64,000 bases of DNA from Gibbula magus. Its lineage: Eukaryota; Mollusca; Gastropoda; Trochida; Trochidae. The position numbers and the translations under genes were made by a program. Under the pieces are notes generated by a model. It did not search any database and was not told the DNA's origin. It saw nothing but the letters and a program-made list of their open reading frames with translations. The stretch covers positions 29,964,387 to 30,028,386 of the forward strand of contig OW388297.1 of the NCBI GenBank assembly GCA_936450465.1, in the 5' to 3' direction. Below are positions 49,041-61,100 of the stretch, piece by piece. Each line of letters opens with the position of its first letter. Position 1 is the first letter of the stretch.

Positions 49041-51480
49041 AATGATAAACATATTCTGAACATCTGGTCAATTGATCTTTGCAACTATATATATTACCCT
49101 TCGGTTAAAATACTCAGTATGTTAAAATCAGGCAAAATACGTTGTGTGTTGATATAGTCCACCAAGCCAGGGAATTGTGAGAAACCAGACACGTTGTCCT
49201 GTAGACGTATTTCAACTTCACCATTGGAGACAATCGGTTACGTGTGGAGGTCGCTTGTCATATGGTCCGTCAACCTAACTTTTGGAACACGGTTTTTTAA
49301 AAGTTGCATTTTAACCACACACACTATCAAACTGTAATTTGTTCCATCCATAATTATATATGGTGACCACACATCACATATGGTCACATATTGCAAAAGT
49401 TATAAATGGTGGTACTTTATCGAGAAGTACCAACTGTTACCGAAAACTACCATTTTGATGATAGTAGACTTAGCATATTGACGAATGACGACAATGAAGG
49501 GACAAGTAGTGATTTCCGATCCAAAACCGGACAATGCACAGCGTTTGGCGCGCGTCAATGGATCAAACGTAATTTTGGAATCTTATTTATAACAGACAAA
49601 CAGATAATGTTTAATAGGTGATATAACAAATGTGCATGTAAATGGGACGTGCAGTTTCGGTTTCTGCACATGCATAATAATGTTACTCAATTTTAATTGG
49701 AAACTAGGAATTATGATATATTTGGCGATTGGGGATAAATATGCAGTGAATTTATTTGTATTGTAGACAGCACACGTGGTGAGTTGGAACGTATTAAAGC
49801 CAAATACAACTTTATGAAACACATGGATGCACCTTTAAATACGGATACCCATTCAAAATCTTTTAAGTTGAAATACGTCAAATGTTAAGTAAATGACGAA
49901 CATATTTGTGGAATAATTGTGTGGATCATGTCATGAAAGTAGAAGAACAATACTGGCAAAAGGATGAGTTAAAACCCAAACCGATGATCATAGATTTGAA
50001 CTCTGAATGTGACATAAACATTAAAGTCGGGGCTGAATCTGCATCTGAATACATGTAAGTTTCACTCCCTTTCTTTATCATTTGATTTTGTTTGATAAAC
50101 ACACGAAAAACATACATTAACATTTTCATTAAAAAAATTTAAAATATGTCTAAAATGAAAACATGTTTATTGAAACGATCCCTTCCCAGCATGACATTAC
50201 GGCTATCACGAGGTTACCCAACGTGCACGTGCGACACACACTGTGACATTGTTGATAGCCGTTCCAGTACTTGTGATGCTACGGTCACACTTACACGATG
50301 TCATCCGCGATGTATCACGTGCAACTTCATCTTGATATGCACCTATATGTTCTGGATACACACGCCATTCACACTTACAACGAACTTGATGTGGCTTTTC
50401 GGCGAAGGTCGTATTGAGCTACGATTGGGTAAAATGTTTTGAACATGCTCAAAACTTTCGCGATCATCGGGAAACATCGTAAAATACACGCACTATGCAC
50501 GTGCTGCATAAGTGTTACATCGTACTTTACTCTTGTTTATCGTAGCATTATCGTGAGCAAATTGTTATTACGATGCTCCCGTCAACTGTACGAATAGGAA
50601 GTGCTAATTGCGAGTGTGTTACGTTCAATAAAAGAGTTGATTCCGAGCATAAGGCGTCTTTAACAAGACACCATTAAGTGTTTACCACGATATTCAAGTG
50701 CTCTTTACAAACAATGTATTTTTGGCATGTTTGGTATGTAATCAATCTTTATTTCATACTGAAAAGGCCACAGGTCTATAGCACATGCATGATGGATAAA
50801 TACAGTAAAATACGGATTACATGATAATACGTTGTTTCTATACAGCATTGCATAATGGATGAACATGGCAAGATTTTGTAATATAGTTTGACTTCTAATG
50901 CTGACAAGAGTTGATTATTTAATTGTATTTGGATGGACATAGTAATATTTTAAAATATATTTACAACGTAATGTATAATACGACGGGCAAATGAGAAGGA
51001 AATGATAGGTCGTGAGACAAACATCTAAATCGTGCTAATGAACGTCTAAATTTCTTTATGTTAACACATGGTAAATATAATTCATCGATTAGATCATTTT
51101 TGAACATTGAATAATACAAACATTTGCTTAATAACGACATTTTCACGACAATTCACTCCATGTTTGAAGATAGATATCTTTAAGTCTTGTAGTTAATGAC
51201 TGAATGAACGGTGTGTGAAATTCTTCATATTGTGCATTCGGTGTCGACCCGGGAAGTATAAAATATAAATTTCGGAAGTCCCGCCAAATATAATTTCAGT
51301 TTGGGGCAAAGTGCCGTTTAGTTTAATAATAGCTGGAAAAAGGGTATGTACTTGTCAAAACACAAGCCGCGAAGGGGATGCTTATCAAAATAAACTTGTT
51401 TAAAACAGAGTGTGTTTTATTAAGAAAACAGTATATCATAAACATCTCTTGTTGAAAAAAATTATATAGTGCCTTTAAAG

Positions 51481-52050
51481 ATTTGCAAAAAACCTTTGAT
51501 AATATATGGCGGGTGGGACTTTGGCAAAAACTTATCAATGGTGTGATTTCAGGGAAGATCTTAAAAGTTATCTGTAATATGTATGATGATATTAAGTCTT
51601 GTGTTTCATTAGGGGGAAATGATTCTGCTTATTTTAAATGTTGTAAAGGAGTAAACAGCATAAATGTATTAGAAAATATTGTGTAATGTGGAGGTTGAAA
51701 GAGAATATTGAACAGACTAAAATAGTTGTGTTTGGATCCGGAACTGCAAGGGTGACTTTTCGACAATATTTTGTTGGTGATGTTATTTTAAAAAATTCAG
51801 ATAGTTATACTTACCTAGGAATAGAATTTCATAAGAATAGGAAATTTAATACTGCCAAAAAAGCCCTAAAAGTTCAAGGCCTGATAGCAATGTATTGGTT
51901 GTTATTAAAATCACGAAATCTACATTTACCACTTTGTAAATTATGTAAATTATTATTAACCCGTGGATTGATGGTCGAGACAAATGAGTGCATATTGTGA
52001 ATATGTTAAATGAACTTTACACAAAGCAGAACTAAAAGCTCAGTTGAATC
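51481..52050 (+). pseudogene. Non-LTR reverse transcriptase fragment, plus strand
   Basis: KDLQKTFDNIWRVGLWQKLI, then LKVICNMYDDIKSCVSL (RT motif A region and beyond), a break, then NIEQTKIVVFGSG, SDSYTYLGIEFHKNRKF and AKKALKVQGLIAMYWLL. The part carrying motif B and the YADD box is deleted. The catalytic Asp context (family DLSKAFD) is altered to DLQKTFD with surrounding stops. Inactive. Confidence 0.75.
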
Positions 52051-52099
52051 ACACGAGGAGAGACGAAGTAAACACAAGTGTCTTCTTTCTATTTGGTGA

Positions 52100-52909
52100 A
52101 AATCAGTTAATCCCCAAATTTCTGCTCCATTAGTCAAAATTGGTTTATTTTTTCATCAAATATTTTGAAGAAGGTTTTATAATTTATGTAGTGTATTGAT
52201 TGTTTTCAGTATACGGATTAGTGATTTTTGCGCCTGAAGCGCAGAATATTTGACATGCATGGTCCAGGAAAGTCTATTGGTGAACACAATCCAAAATTCT
52301 TATAACAGCTAACACATTCTAGGCGTACATCCTTAAATGTCCATTTTTACTATTTTAGAAATTTTACCCCCTTATTCAAAGACTACGATTTTTGTTATCT
52401 CCCTGTTAACTGTTAATTTCCATGTATCACATTATTGTTCAAGTTCATTTAATTGATTTTGGAGGCCACGTATGGTGCTTGCAAACCGTTTGAGCAGTTA
52501 GTTTCCATGTGGGTAGCAAATTCATTTATGAAGAATGAAAACAGAAATGGGCTAAGAATACATCCCTGTATGACACCAAGTTGCAATTCAAATTTTCCGA
52601 AAATCTTTGGTTACTTTTAACACATGCCTTTACGTTATTACATATTCAATAAAAGTTTACACATTTTGTCACTAAGACCATGACATTGAAATAAGTTCCA
52701 AAGTTTGTTCCGTTACACAGAATCAAATGTTTTGCAAAATCTACAAACCCGGCATAAACTGTTCCCCCTTTTGTATTCAAATATCTTTGAACAAGATTTT
52801 GTAATATAAACATATTGTCAATGGTGGTATATCCATGTCTAAAGCCAGCTTGTGATTCATTAATTTTATCCATTGTATACCCCCAGTTTACAAGTCTCTT
52901 ACATGTCAA
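52100..52909 (-). pseudogene. Non-LTR reverse transcriptase fragment, minus strand
   Basis: On the minus strand: INESQAGFRHGYTTIDNMFI, LQNLVQRYLNTKGGTVYAGF, VDFAKHLI (catalytic region damaged), then in another frame QLGVIQGCILSPFLFSFFMNE (motif B). The motif order is that of a CR1/Jockey-type RT. It faces the fragment at 51481-52050, so the two are separate insertions or an inverted internal rearrangement of one element. Confidence 0.7.
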
Positions 52910-52960
52910 AGGGTCTGTTCATGAAATTTGGCGGGAACTGCGTCTATTAATATACTTTAC

Positions 52961-53181
52961 GCAATACCAGCGGCACATTCTAGTATTGTCCAAGAAGCGA
53001 ACAAGAGAGAGAATGCCAGGTCGTAGAAAAAGAGTGCTCCGGTAAGATATGTCGTAATCATTACTATAGAACTTCTCTCGAGGTCAATACATTCTGGTGT
53101 TATCATCATTGCAGCTGTATAGCCCAAGCCGAAGGCGAGGGCATACACTGCCACGAAAATGCGTACATTAGACCGTATTAC
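52961..53181 (-). CDS. Possible exon of a membrane transporter (MFS-like)
   Basis: A minus-strand acceptor (CTTGTCCCTCAG) precedes VIRSNVRIFVAVYALAFGLG, then a second hydrophobic run around IVMITTYLTGALFFY and LAFSLLFASWTIL, ending at a GTAAAG donor. 221 bp, phase 0 in and phase 2 out. The pattern of a helix with GLGYTA followed by PECID and a second helix is reminiscent of monocarboxylate-transporter-type MFS proteins, but this is similarity by eye only. No neighbouring exons were found, and it lies inside an inverted-repeat-bounded segment, so it may be a captured, non-functional fragment. Confidence 0.3.
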
Positions 53182-53460
53182 CTGAGGGACAAGCTTACAA
53201 CGTATTAATTTTACTGACATGTCAACTTTTACAGATTTGAAAAAGATTTTTTTTTCTGCAACAAACTATTATGAATAGAAAGAATTTTAAATTTAGCGTT
53301 GGTCCGCATTGGAGTTTCATAATTGCTTTTCTTAGTCGCTTTTGCTTCCTTCGGAAATGCTTGGTGGCGACAGTAACAACTGTTACTAGCTTAACTAGAG
53401 ATGAAACGTCGACATCCATGATGGTCCTGTACTGGTATTGTATCATGTAGCCAAGAGAAG

Positions 53461-53553
53461 TACACTACTGTGCATAGTTAAGTACATCGTGTTCGCGAAC
53501 ATTTCGCGCACATTTCGCGAAATCCGGTGTACTTAATTCTGCACAGTAGTGTA
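53461..53553. repeat. 93-bp palindrome with CGCG-rich centre
   Basis: TACACTACTGTGCATAGTTA (left) and the inverted AGTACTTAATTCTGCACAGT-type right arm match at 23 of 25 positions. The centre has repeated TTCGCGAA/TTTCGCG motifs. It is of MITE type. Confidence 0.7.
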
Positions 53554-54066
53554 ACGTGTCTGAAACCAAAATTGATAAGTAGATATTATGTCGTATAAAA
53601 CACGGATACATCGTAATATCAACGTTTTAAGCACGTAGCAGCTCTTACAACACACGTTGTGAACACGCCCCTTTCGTGACAAACACGCGCGCAAATCTGA
53701 GTAATAACGTAAGTCTCACTTGATGTGAACGTAATGTGTTAGTGATACACTCGCGGTACATCGTACCTTGTTCTTGTAAACAGTATAAAATACCTTTTAC
53801 TACGATAATCCGCACCTCGTAATAAGCACGTCTATGACATCGTGTAAGTGTGACCGTAGCATTAGTATTCCCTTGTGAAAATGTTGCTGTTGTCATAAAC
53901 TTTATATGATAATTTCTAAAGTAAAATCTTTAATAATTTAGATAAAATTGGGAAATTCAGCACCACATAAGGTCACCATTCATAATAATGAATGGAACAA
54001 ATAAAAGTTTTATATTGTGTTTTGTTTAAATGCAACTTCCAAAAAACAAAAGTTAGGTTGACGGAC

Positions 54067-55216
54067 TATAATACCAGTCGTTTTTGCTTTTTTGCCAACA
54101 TGATTTGGAAATAAAGGGCATCAATATCTCGATTTCGATCCACAATTATCTTGCAATCTAATGTTCATGCCTTTGCTACAATGCTAAAAAGACTGAGACA
54201 AGTATAAGACCCAAAAATTAAAATCATGACGGGCGGAAGTTCCTGTTTGGTCCTACGCCTTGCCAAATACCGATGCTAAGAGGTCATGACCTCGGCAGGT
54301 GGAATGTTTCGTAGGGAATAAATCTCCGACGGCCTATTTTGGACATAATCCTTATAACTTTTGAGTAAAATTTTGAATAAAGGTTATTTTTGTAAGGCTA
54401 AAACCGAACTTTAGTTTTTTGATAAATTTTAGTTTAAATAAAGCGCGTTTCGTAAAATGGAAATCTGTAGAAAAAGTTTCACGTTTTAAAATGAAAAATG
54501 AAAATATTTTGAATTTCTAGTAAAATAATAATATTGATAATAGCGTTTTGTGAATTGAGTTTTCTCCTGTTAAATGGGGGTATAGACTATAATATTCAAT
54601 GTTGCTATAAAACCATGTATTAAAATACTTTTTTACGATATATTTTACTAACGTTATGTAACATTTCAATATGTAAAATGTAAAAGAAGTGAGACTTATT
54701 TTATTGTCAAATTACGATTTTATCAAAATTTTAAAAACAACTCCCTGATAATTTCACCTTATTTCACAACATGTGTACAAGAAACAACTTTCTTCCCTCA
54801 CAGAGAATGTCAATTTGTCTCACTTGAAATTAAAAATATTCAGCACAGAATATTTCTTCTGACCATGTCTTCTTTGTTGTTTTTTGAAGAATGAAAGTTT
54901 TATAATTTAAAAAAAAGAAATATTTTGTATAACCCTTACTTGAAATACTTATATGTTAACTAATGTGATGTCAAATATTACTGAATTCATTTTTTTTATC
55001 GTAGAACTGTTTTTTATACATTATTGATAAAGAGAGATAAAATGTCATTATTTCTTCATCAAAATTATTATTTTGATACATTGGGATATAAACTTCAATA
55101 ATATATCGATTTCATTTGCCATAATTAACCGGGCGCCACACTGTTTGTCCGGATTTTAACTATCACGACTATTGATGACGTAGCGCACATCTGACGCAGA
55201 TAGTGCCGACTTCAAA
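54067..55216. other. Non-coding stretch, nothing recognised
   Basis: Strongly A+T-rich. The last ~100 bp before 55217 are richer in CpG (GACGTAGCGCACATCTGACG) and could be a promoter for the exon there. Confidence 0.3.
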
Positions 55217-55246
55217 ATGGTTTCTCCCGCTAAGATAGCGATTAAG
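55217..55246 (+). CDS. Candidate first coding exon (10 codons)
   Basis: TTCAAAATGG gives an ATG in a good start context. The ten codons (MVSPAKIAIK) run exactly to a GTATGT donor at 55247. The upstream 100 bp are CpG-richer than the surroundings. No downstream exon could be matched within the window, so this may be the start of a gene with very long introns or a chance match. No function can be given. Confidence 0.3.
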
Positions 55247-56503
55247 GTATGTCAACAATCGAAATGTACGTTTTTATAAAGACTTAATATCAAAAAAGGT
55301 TTGTTGAAACTTTTATCAGTGTGTGTTATGTTATTTCCGCACAGCCAATCGTAACGTGTTAAGTGAGCGAATATTGATTATGCCCGGATAAAAAACTGTA
55401 TATGTCTTGTCAATTCGACAAATTGTACAAAATACTCCATATTGAAAATGTACTTTATATATACTTGTGGTGCCTACAAAAAGAAATAAAGTGATAAAAA
55501 AAAAGTTTCTCACAAAATGCATCCTACATCGAGGTCAAGGTCCAAAGGTTAACGGTTATAACCTCAGTTTTTGACACTGGAAACATAAAATTTTCAAATG
55601 CTGACGAAATAAAAGTTATAGCGATAGTTAAAGTTCTTGGTTTGTTTGTGTCTTTTATCGTCATGTCACCGATGTTTATCCAAAACGTGTATTAATTTTA
55701 AGAAATATTTATCAAAAACTGTGGAAGGAGTTGATTTCAGAACACAGGTCCTGGAGTTTTCGAAATTCTGACCCCTGGTCAATTCAATGAGTTCTCAAAA
55801 CTAACGGTTAACTAACTGTCAGGTATGAAATAACGTTATCTCCTTGCTCAATATACACTTGTTCGTTCTGAAGTTAAACACAAAATTAGTTTTCAAAGAC
55901 CACGCAAATAACATAATATTGTACAGACGGTCGAAACGCAGCTCTACAGAGATACCTTCATAAGGTTTGTTAGTTGAAGAGTCGGGACATTTCTTAGAAA
56001 TCATACACTTCGATATCACAAGAAAATGCTTAACACGTTGGACTCCACTTTGGGATTTCGTTGAAATAGAGAATGTTAATGTACTAAAGCGTAGTACTAC
56101 TCATTACATGATTAATTCTGTATTCCTAAAGTGACTGACAGGCAACAGAAAGTATACACACATCCAGGGGTAATAAATGCAACTAAATTATAGTTACATT
56201 ACGTGTCTAGAAGCAGCATAGAAAACCCCCGCCTACCCGACCACCCGACCACCCCCCGAGAACGGTCTTTTTTCCAGTCGGAGAGTGAAATTTCCAAAGT
56301 AGCCTGTCCGGTGGTAGATATTTTAGTCTTATACCACAGATTTTTCACAATAACAGGCAGGGTAATCTTTCGTCAGTCTGTAGTGTAATGGTGTTGTAAA
56401 AATCAAGTCAAAATTACGATAACCAGCGTAACTGAATGCCTTATATAAATTCTTTGCACTGCCTTTTATGTACCGATTACAAAGCAATGACCGTATAACA
56501 GAT
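55247..56503. other. Non-coding stretch, nothing recognised
   Basis: Short open frames only. Confidence 0.3.
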
Positions 56504-56585
56504 CATCCTCGATAATCCAGCGCTATTGTTCCGATAAATCTACACGTAGATTTATCGGAACAATAGCGCTGGATTATCGAGGATG
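56504..56585. mobile_element. 82-bp perfect palindrome with 9-bp direct repeats
   Basis: Arms of 40 bp (CATCCTCGATAATCCAGCGC... and exact complement) surround a 2-base centre. The palindrome is flanked on both sides by ATAACAGAT (56495-56503 and 56586-56594), which is the mark of a transposition event with a 9-bp target duplication. Nine-base duplications are typical of Mutator-like elements, so this may be a minimal MULE-type hairpin element. Perfect arms and target repeats suggest a recent insertion. Confidence 0.8.
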
Positions 56586-56594
56586 ATAACAGAT

Positions 56595-58138
56595 AAACAT
56601 TTAGTTCCTTTTAACATTCTAGATAATAAATCTAACTTACTCAAAGGCACTTTGCTGAATGCATATTTTAAATGTTTTATTTACTTGACAAATCCATAAC
56701 AATTTATTCAAAATCAAAGTCATCGTTAGCGTTAGAAAGGCATACATGGGCATTTTTTGTAAAATTTCACCTCACAACCTTCTTGTCCAAATCATCCACG
56801 GTGACCGTTGTTTACAATGAAACATGTTCAAATTGGTATGCCTATTATATCTTCCATGAATGCGGCGTTAAACCCCAACTCACCTCACCTATGTCTTCCA
56901 TTCTCATATGCATATGCTGCAATGTCGACCGACCTCCAATTGTTTTGTGAACATTAACAATAACGTATTTTGTCATGTTTGTGAATCCATGTCATGTAAA
57001 TATGACGATACAAGTGAATATGAGTGAAGTTTGGATATATCAGCATACTGTCAATTGTAATTTATATCAGGATATTTTAAGAATGGCTTTTCAATGTCAA
57101 GAAAAAATAATTCCGTCGATGGTCGACTACTTCTGTAATTAATGTAATCAGAAATTCTAATAATAGTCGACCAACTTTCTAGTTTTGTTAGCAAATATAA
57201 TACGCAAAACAACATTGTTTCCAAAATGGACTGATGATCCAACATACAAGTATAATCAAATGAAAATTGGCTTGTTTGATTGGCATTCTTAAGTTGATGT
57301 TATGAAGAATAGAGACGATTTTATGGATGTACAACTTCTTTATGCTTTGAAAGTGACGTTTCGACATAGGTTCTAATGTCGTTGTCAAGTAAGTGGTACA
57401 CAGCTGGGGAAACAGCTGGGTTATATACATGAATTGTTTTTACAAGAGATGGGAGATGAGTTGTTTATACAATAAATAGAGTTGATGGACAAAGGTTGAA
57501 TAGCTAATTGAGTGGAAGCCAGTTATGTGATGTACAGAGACTGCATAAAGGATTAGGGAGGTAGTTGATTGGAAGCCAGGTGAAATACAGACAAATAGAT
57601 AAAAGACCAAATTAAATTTTGTAATAAAACATCATCATGATATGGATAGGCTATATACCAAATTTGGTCAAGTAGTTTTAGCGTTATGCTCCGGAAATAA
57701 CTGGAACGCCGATGACGACGCCGACGCCGACGCCGACGGAAACTCGACCAAAAACAATGTGTCTCCCGACCCTTCCGGGAGAGACAAGGAAATGAATTTC
57801 AGTTCAACATAACATCAGGTCTGCATCTAGGTATGTGAGTGAAAATAAGCAACACCACCAAAGTAACCACCACACTGTTAAACATGTAGTTTATTACATT
57901 ATGAAAACAGCAATGACAATTATTGATTGAACCAGAATCTCTAATTCCGCAAAGAAGAGACGAAGAACACAGACTATACGAGTCATATAATAAGTTCGTA
58001 AAACAAGTCCATAAATACAAACAATTTAACATCGTTCAATTGGGTTCCTTTATCGGGCCAGCTGCAAACTAATCGAGGCGTGAAATGTGTCTGTCTCTGC
58101 CTATGCGACATTTTGATTATTTTGTGTCCGAGATGAAA
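56595..58138. other. Intergenic, with small repeats
   Basis: 56690-56900 ends in ATGAATGCGGCGTTAAACCC, a string I associate with short interspersed repeats of molluscs, though I cannot verify it here. 57300-57480 is a Penelope-like end (see 45183). 57660-57785 has GCTCCGGAAATAACTGGAAC, a GACGCC hexamer run (57715-57740) and a hairpin TCTCCCG...CGGGAGA. On the minus strand AATAAA at 57890-57895 lies about 245 bp after the stop of the IFI44-like gene and may be its poly(A) signal. Confidence 0.4.
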
Positions 58139-61100
58139 CTAATCGTCCCCCTCTCCAACCAGCTCCGCCCTGAGTTCTTGCGATGTAGCCTTCTTCTCAG
58201 CCTGGTCCTGTGCAGATGACACTATGATGTCCAACGCGTTCAGGAAGTGGATGTTGGAGTAGAGGTCTGTGGACGGTTCGTTGTCGTAGTTCCGGACAAC
58301 GCTGATGTTGCTGGAGGGAACTCCTGTCTCGTTGGCCATGTCCATCACCGCCTTCTGGACAGTTTCAGAGTCGAACACTGACCTCAGATACCGCGGATTT
58401 TTGAACTTGTGGTCGACATTGTCCACGTGAGTGAGAACCAATCGATAAGACAGGACTGCAATATAGGACTGCAAACCCATAGAGATTAGATTCTAGCTGC
58501 AATGATGTAGCTGTGGCTTTTAACTGACCGATGTAATATCATAAGATTGACATTAATCTAAGAGAGATTTGTGCAGATATGCCCTGACCTGTATGTTTCA
58601 AAGGACCAATATTTCAGAGGTATTTATGGCAACATTTACATTATTCGAATGACTCCAGCCTACTCCCTTCCCCGGCCAGTTTCATGATGCATGCGAGTTG
58701 TCGTTTGATCTCCGTGGGTATCTGGGCACCAAGAGCCAACACAATAACGACACAAGCAACGTCGTTCTTTCCCGGAGCTGGAACCATCAATTCCTCCCGG
58801 TCCTTCACCTCGAGATTCTCCGTCAGCTGAAATAAGAAGAAGATGGTGCAAAAGCTTTTTCACATTTGCCACGATTGAGAGCTTTATTGCTGTGAGAAAA
58901 TCCATATGCATTTCGCTGACACCAATCGACCTTCGACTCATTCAATATCAAAGCTACTCAAAGCTAGTGGTATCCGCCAAAAACACGTCAATCTCATCAG
59001 CAGAATATAAATCTAATTTTCAGAACAAAATGTGTCGTTTCAACCAATCTTGAAATAGTTTGTTTGTTTTAGCGCCATTGGACAGAATCAAAATGATTTT
59101 CATACGTTAACTTACCTTGGCTTAGAAATTTACATTCATTCAGCATTAAATTAGTTTCTCAGTGCGGGGTACACATTGGCCTAACCTTGGTATAGAAAGG
59201 TAACCGCCCTGAGGTGATGTCCTCGATGTTCTGATCTGTAATGTTCCTCGACTCGAAGATTCCTGCCATGTCGATCAGCCACTTGTCCCAAATCTTAGCT
59301 CCATGGAACTGGAAGGCAATAGGCATTCAGTATTTCTATGGTTCGACAGTCACTCATTCAAGTAGTAACATAATTTCATAAACTTTGATTGACTGCTGAG
59401 TGATTATAATTCTGCACAATAGCGTATGTTCTCTTGGGACCGATGTTAAGATTACATACTGGAAACATGAAGACCTTATCATACACCCCGAAATACGAGA
59501 ATACGTTATCACTGGGACCAACGTTTCCATAGCCAGTTGTCATCTACAAGAAATGATGCAGAATAAACAGTATATACCGTAGTGATGTAATGAAATGGTT
59601 ATCACTGGAACCACCGTTTCCATAGCCAGTTGTCATCTACAAGAACTGATGCAGAATAAACAGTATATACCGTAGTGGTGTAATGAAATGGTTGCGAGTA
59701 TGAACATAGTCTGAACTCACTCCCTTGGTGAAGGTTGTACCGCTGGAACCAACTGGGAAGTAGTTGGAGACATGCTTCTTATCTTCCATAGCAGATAGAA
59801 GACCGTTACCAAAGGAGGATTTCCCAATTCCAGATGGACCGAAGATCAGGATCTTCAGTTTCATTGGCTTGCCGTTTTTTGTGCGTTTTGGAGCTAGGAT
59901 AGACTGCCTTAATCGTGCTAGTTCCTGGAGAGTTAAAAACATCATCGTTTGCTCAATTCCCTTAAAACACTACGATTTTTCTGAAAACGTCTTATATAGG
60001 TTCCATGTAGAATACGTTTATGTGAAGATGAAATCTGATGTGCGATTACAATATATAATAGTCAAGCCTCATTCAAATTTAGATCCGTTGTTGAAAATGG
60101 ATGCCATTAAACCCCGTGTCAATAATATAGATACTGAAGTTTTCCCGACATTGAACACAAAAAAAAAAGTGGGAGGCCGTTGTTGAGATAGAATACAATA
60201 GGGAGTATCCTCACCTCGTCTGTCCATGTTAGGTTTGTTGTTTGAGCCCAGGTCCTCTTGAACTCCTGTGTAGGTCATCAGAGAGAGGGAGCTGTAGCCA
60301 TATTAACATTTGACCTCGTTATAATGGTAAAGATAAGTGTAGAAACAACAGTGGTCATTTTTTAAATAACCGAGTAAAACTATTTCAACTTTGTTACTTT
60401 GTCATTTTACCTAGCGTACATCACAGGCGCTAAATGTCTTATTTAGAAACGAATATGTTATGCTCCGGAGAATATGTCAAACGTCCGGATGGCTACCCAT
60501 CTTCACCACATTTAGAAGTTGATGTAATATATAATATAATAGAAGAAATGTGACGTCATCCCATTACTTTTGACATCGAATTAACATGAAAGAAGCAATA
60601 CATATATTTCTTTGGGGCATAGTATGAAGACGTGAACCTACATGTAGCTATTTCTCAGTGTCAGAGCATGGATGTCCTGTTCCATCTCACCCTTTGTGTT
60701 TTCATCTTGCAATGGTTTACGATTACACAATGATTGATTGGATCGTGCATAGTATATTAAATGCATAAAAAAATCAATATCATATAAATTTAAACGATTT
60801 CATTATAAATTAATTTCATGTTGAATGAGATCCTTCATTGCGGAAGTACAAATGTAGGTGTAGCAGAAATAGTTATCACAGTCAAATTACTGCTTTTAAG
60901 AATATATTTTACCTTAGGTGTAAGCTTCCTAACTACTTCTGCTCCTGCCTGAAAAATAACACAAGAAGTAACAAAGCACAAAACAAACATCACGGAAATT
61001 GTGACAACACCACAATCATAATGTGAATTGTAAGCTCTAACCAAAAATGAAAGCGTCAACACACCACTTCTATCGTTCAATGTCATATTAGGTATTTCAG

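Larger units (their letters stand above)
43881..49263. other. 5.4-kb region without a supported gene
   Basis: A+T-rich. It holds a small hairpin at 44430, a Penelope-like end at 45183 and a minisatellite at 48828. Splice-bounded fragments exist (45684-45739; 47896-48079 after a TATTTACAG acceptor; a Cys-containing minus-strand stretch near 45010-45110) but none has a partner exon or a recognised motif. Confidence 0.35.
49264..54066. mobile_element. 4.8-kb segment bounded by ~110-bp inverted repeats
   Basis: The left arm (49264-49378) starts GTCCGTCAACCTAACTTTTG, contains AAAGTTGCATTTTAA and GTTCCATCCATAATT, and ends ATGGTGACC. The right arm (53961-54066) is its inverted counterpart in the same order, with clear divergence. 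A second inverted pair lies inside: GCTACGGTCACACTTACACG at 50278 and its complement at about 53840-53862. A TA dinucleotide lies at each outer edge. The interior has two inward-facing LINE fragments, a palindrome and a membrane-protein-like exon. This looks like an old DNA transposon with later insertions, or a fold-back element; no transposase is recognised. Confidence 0.55.
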
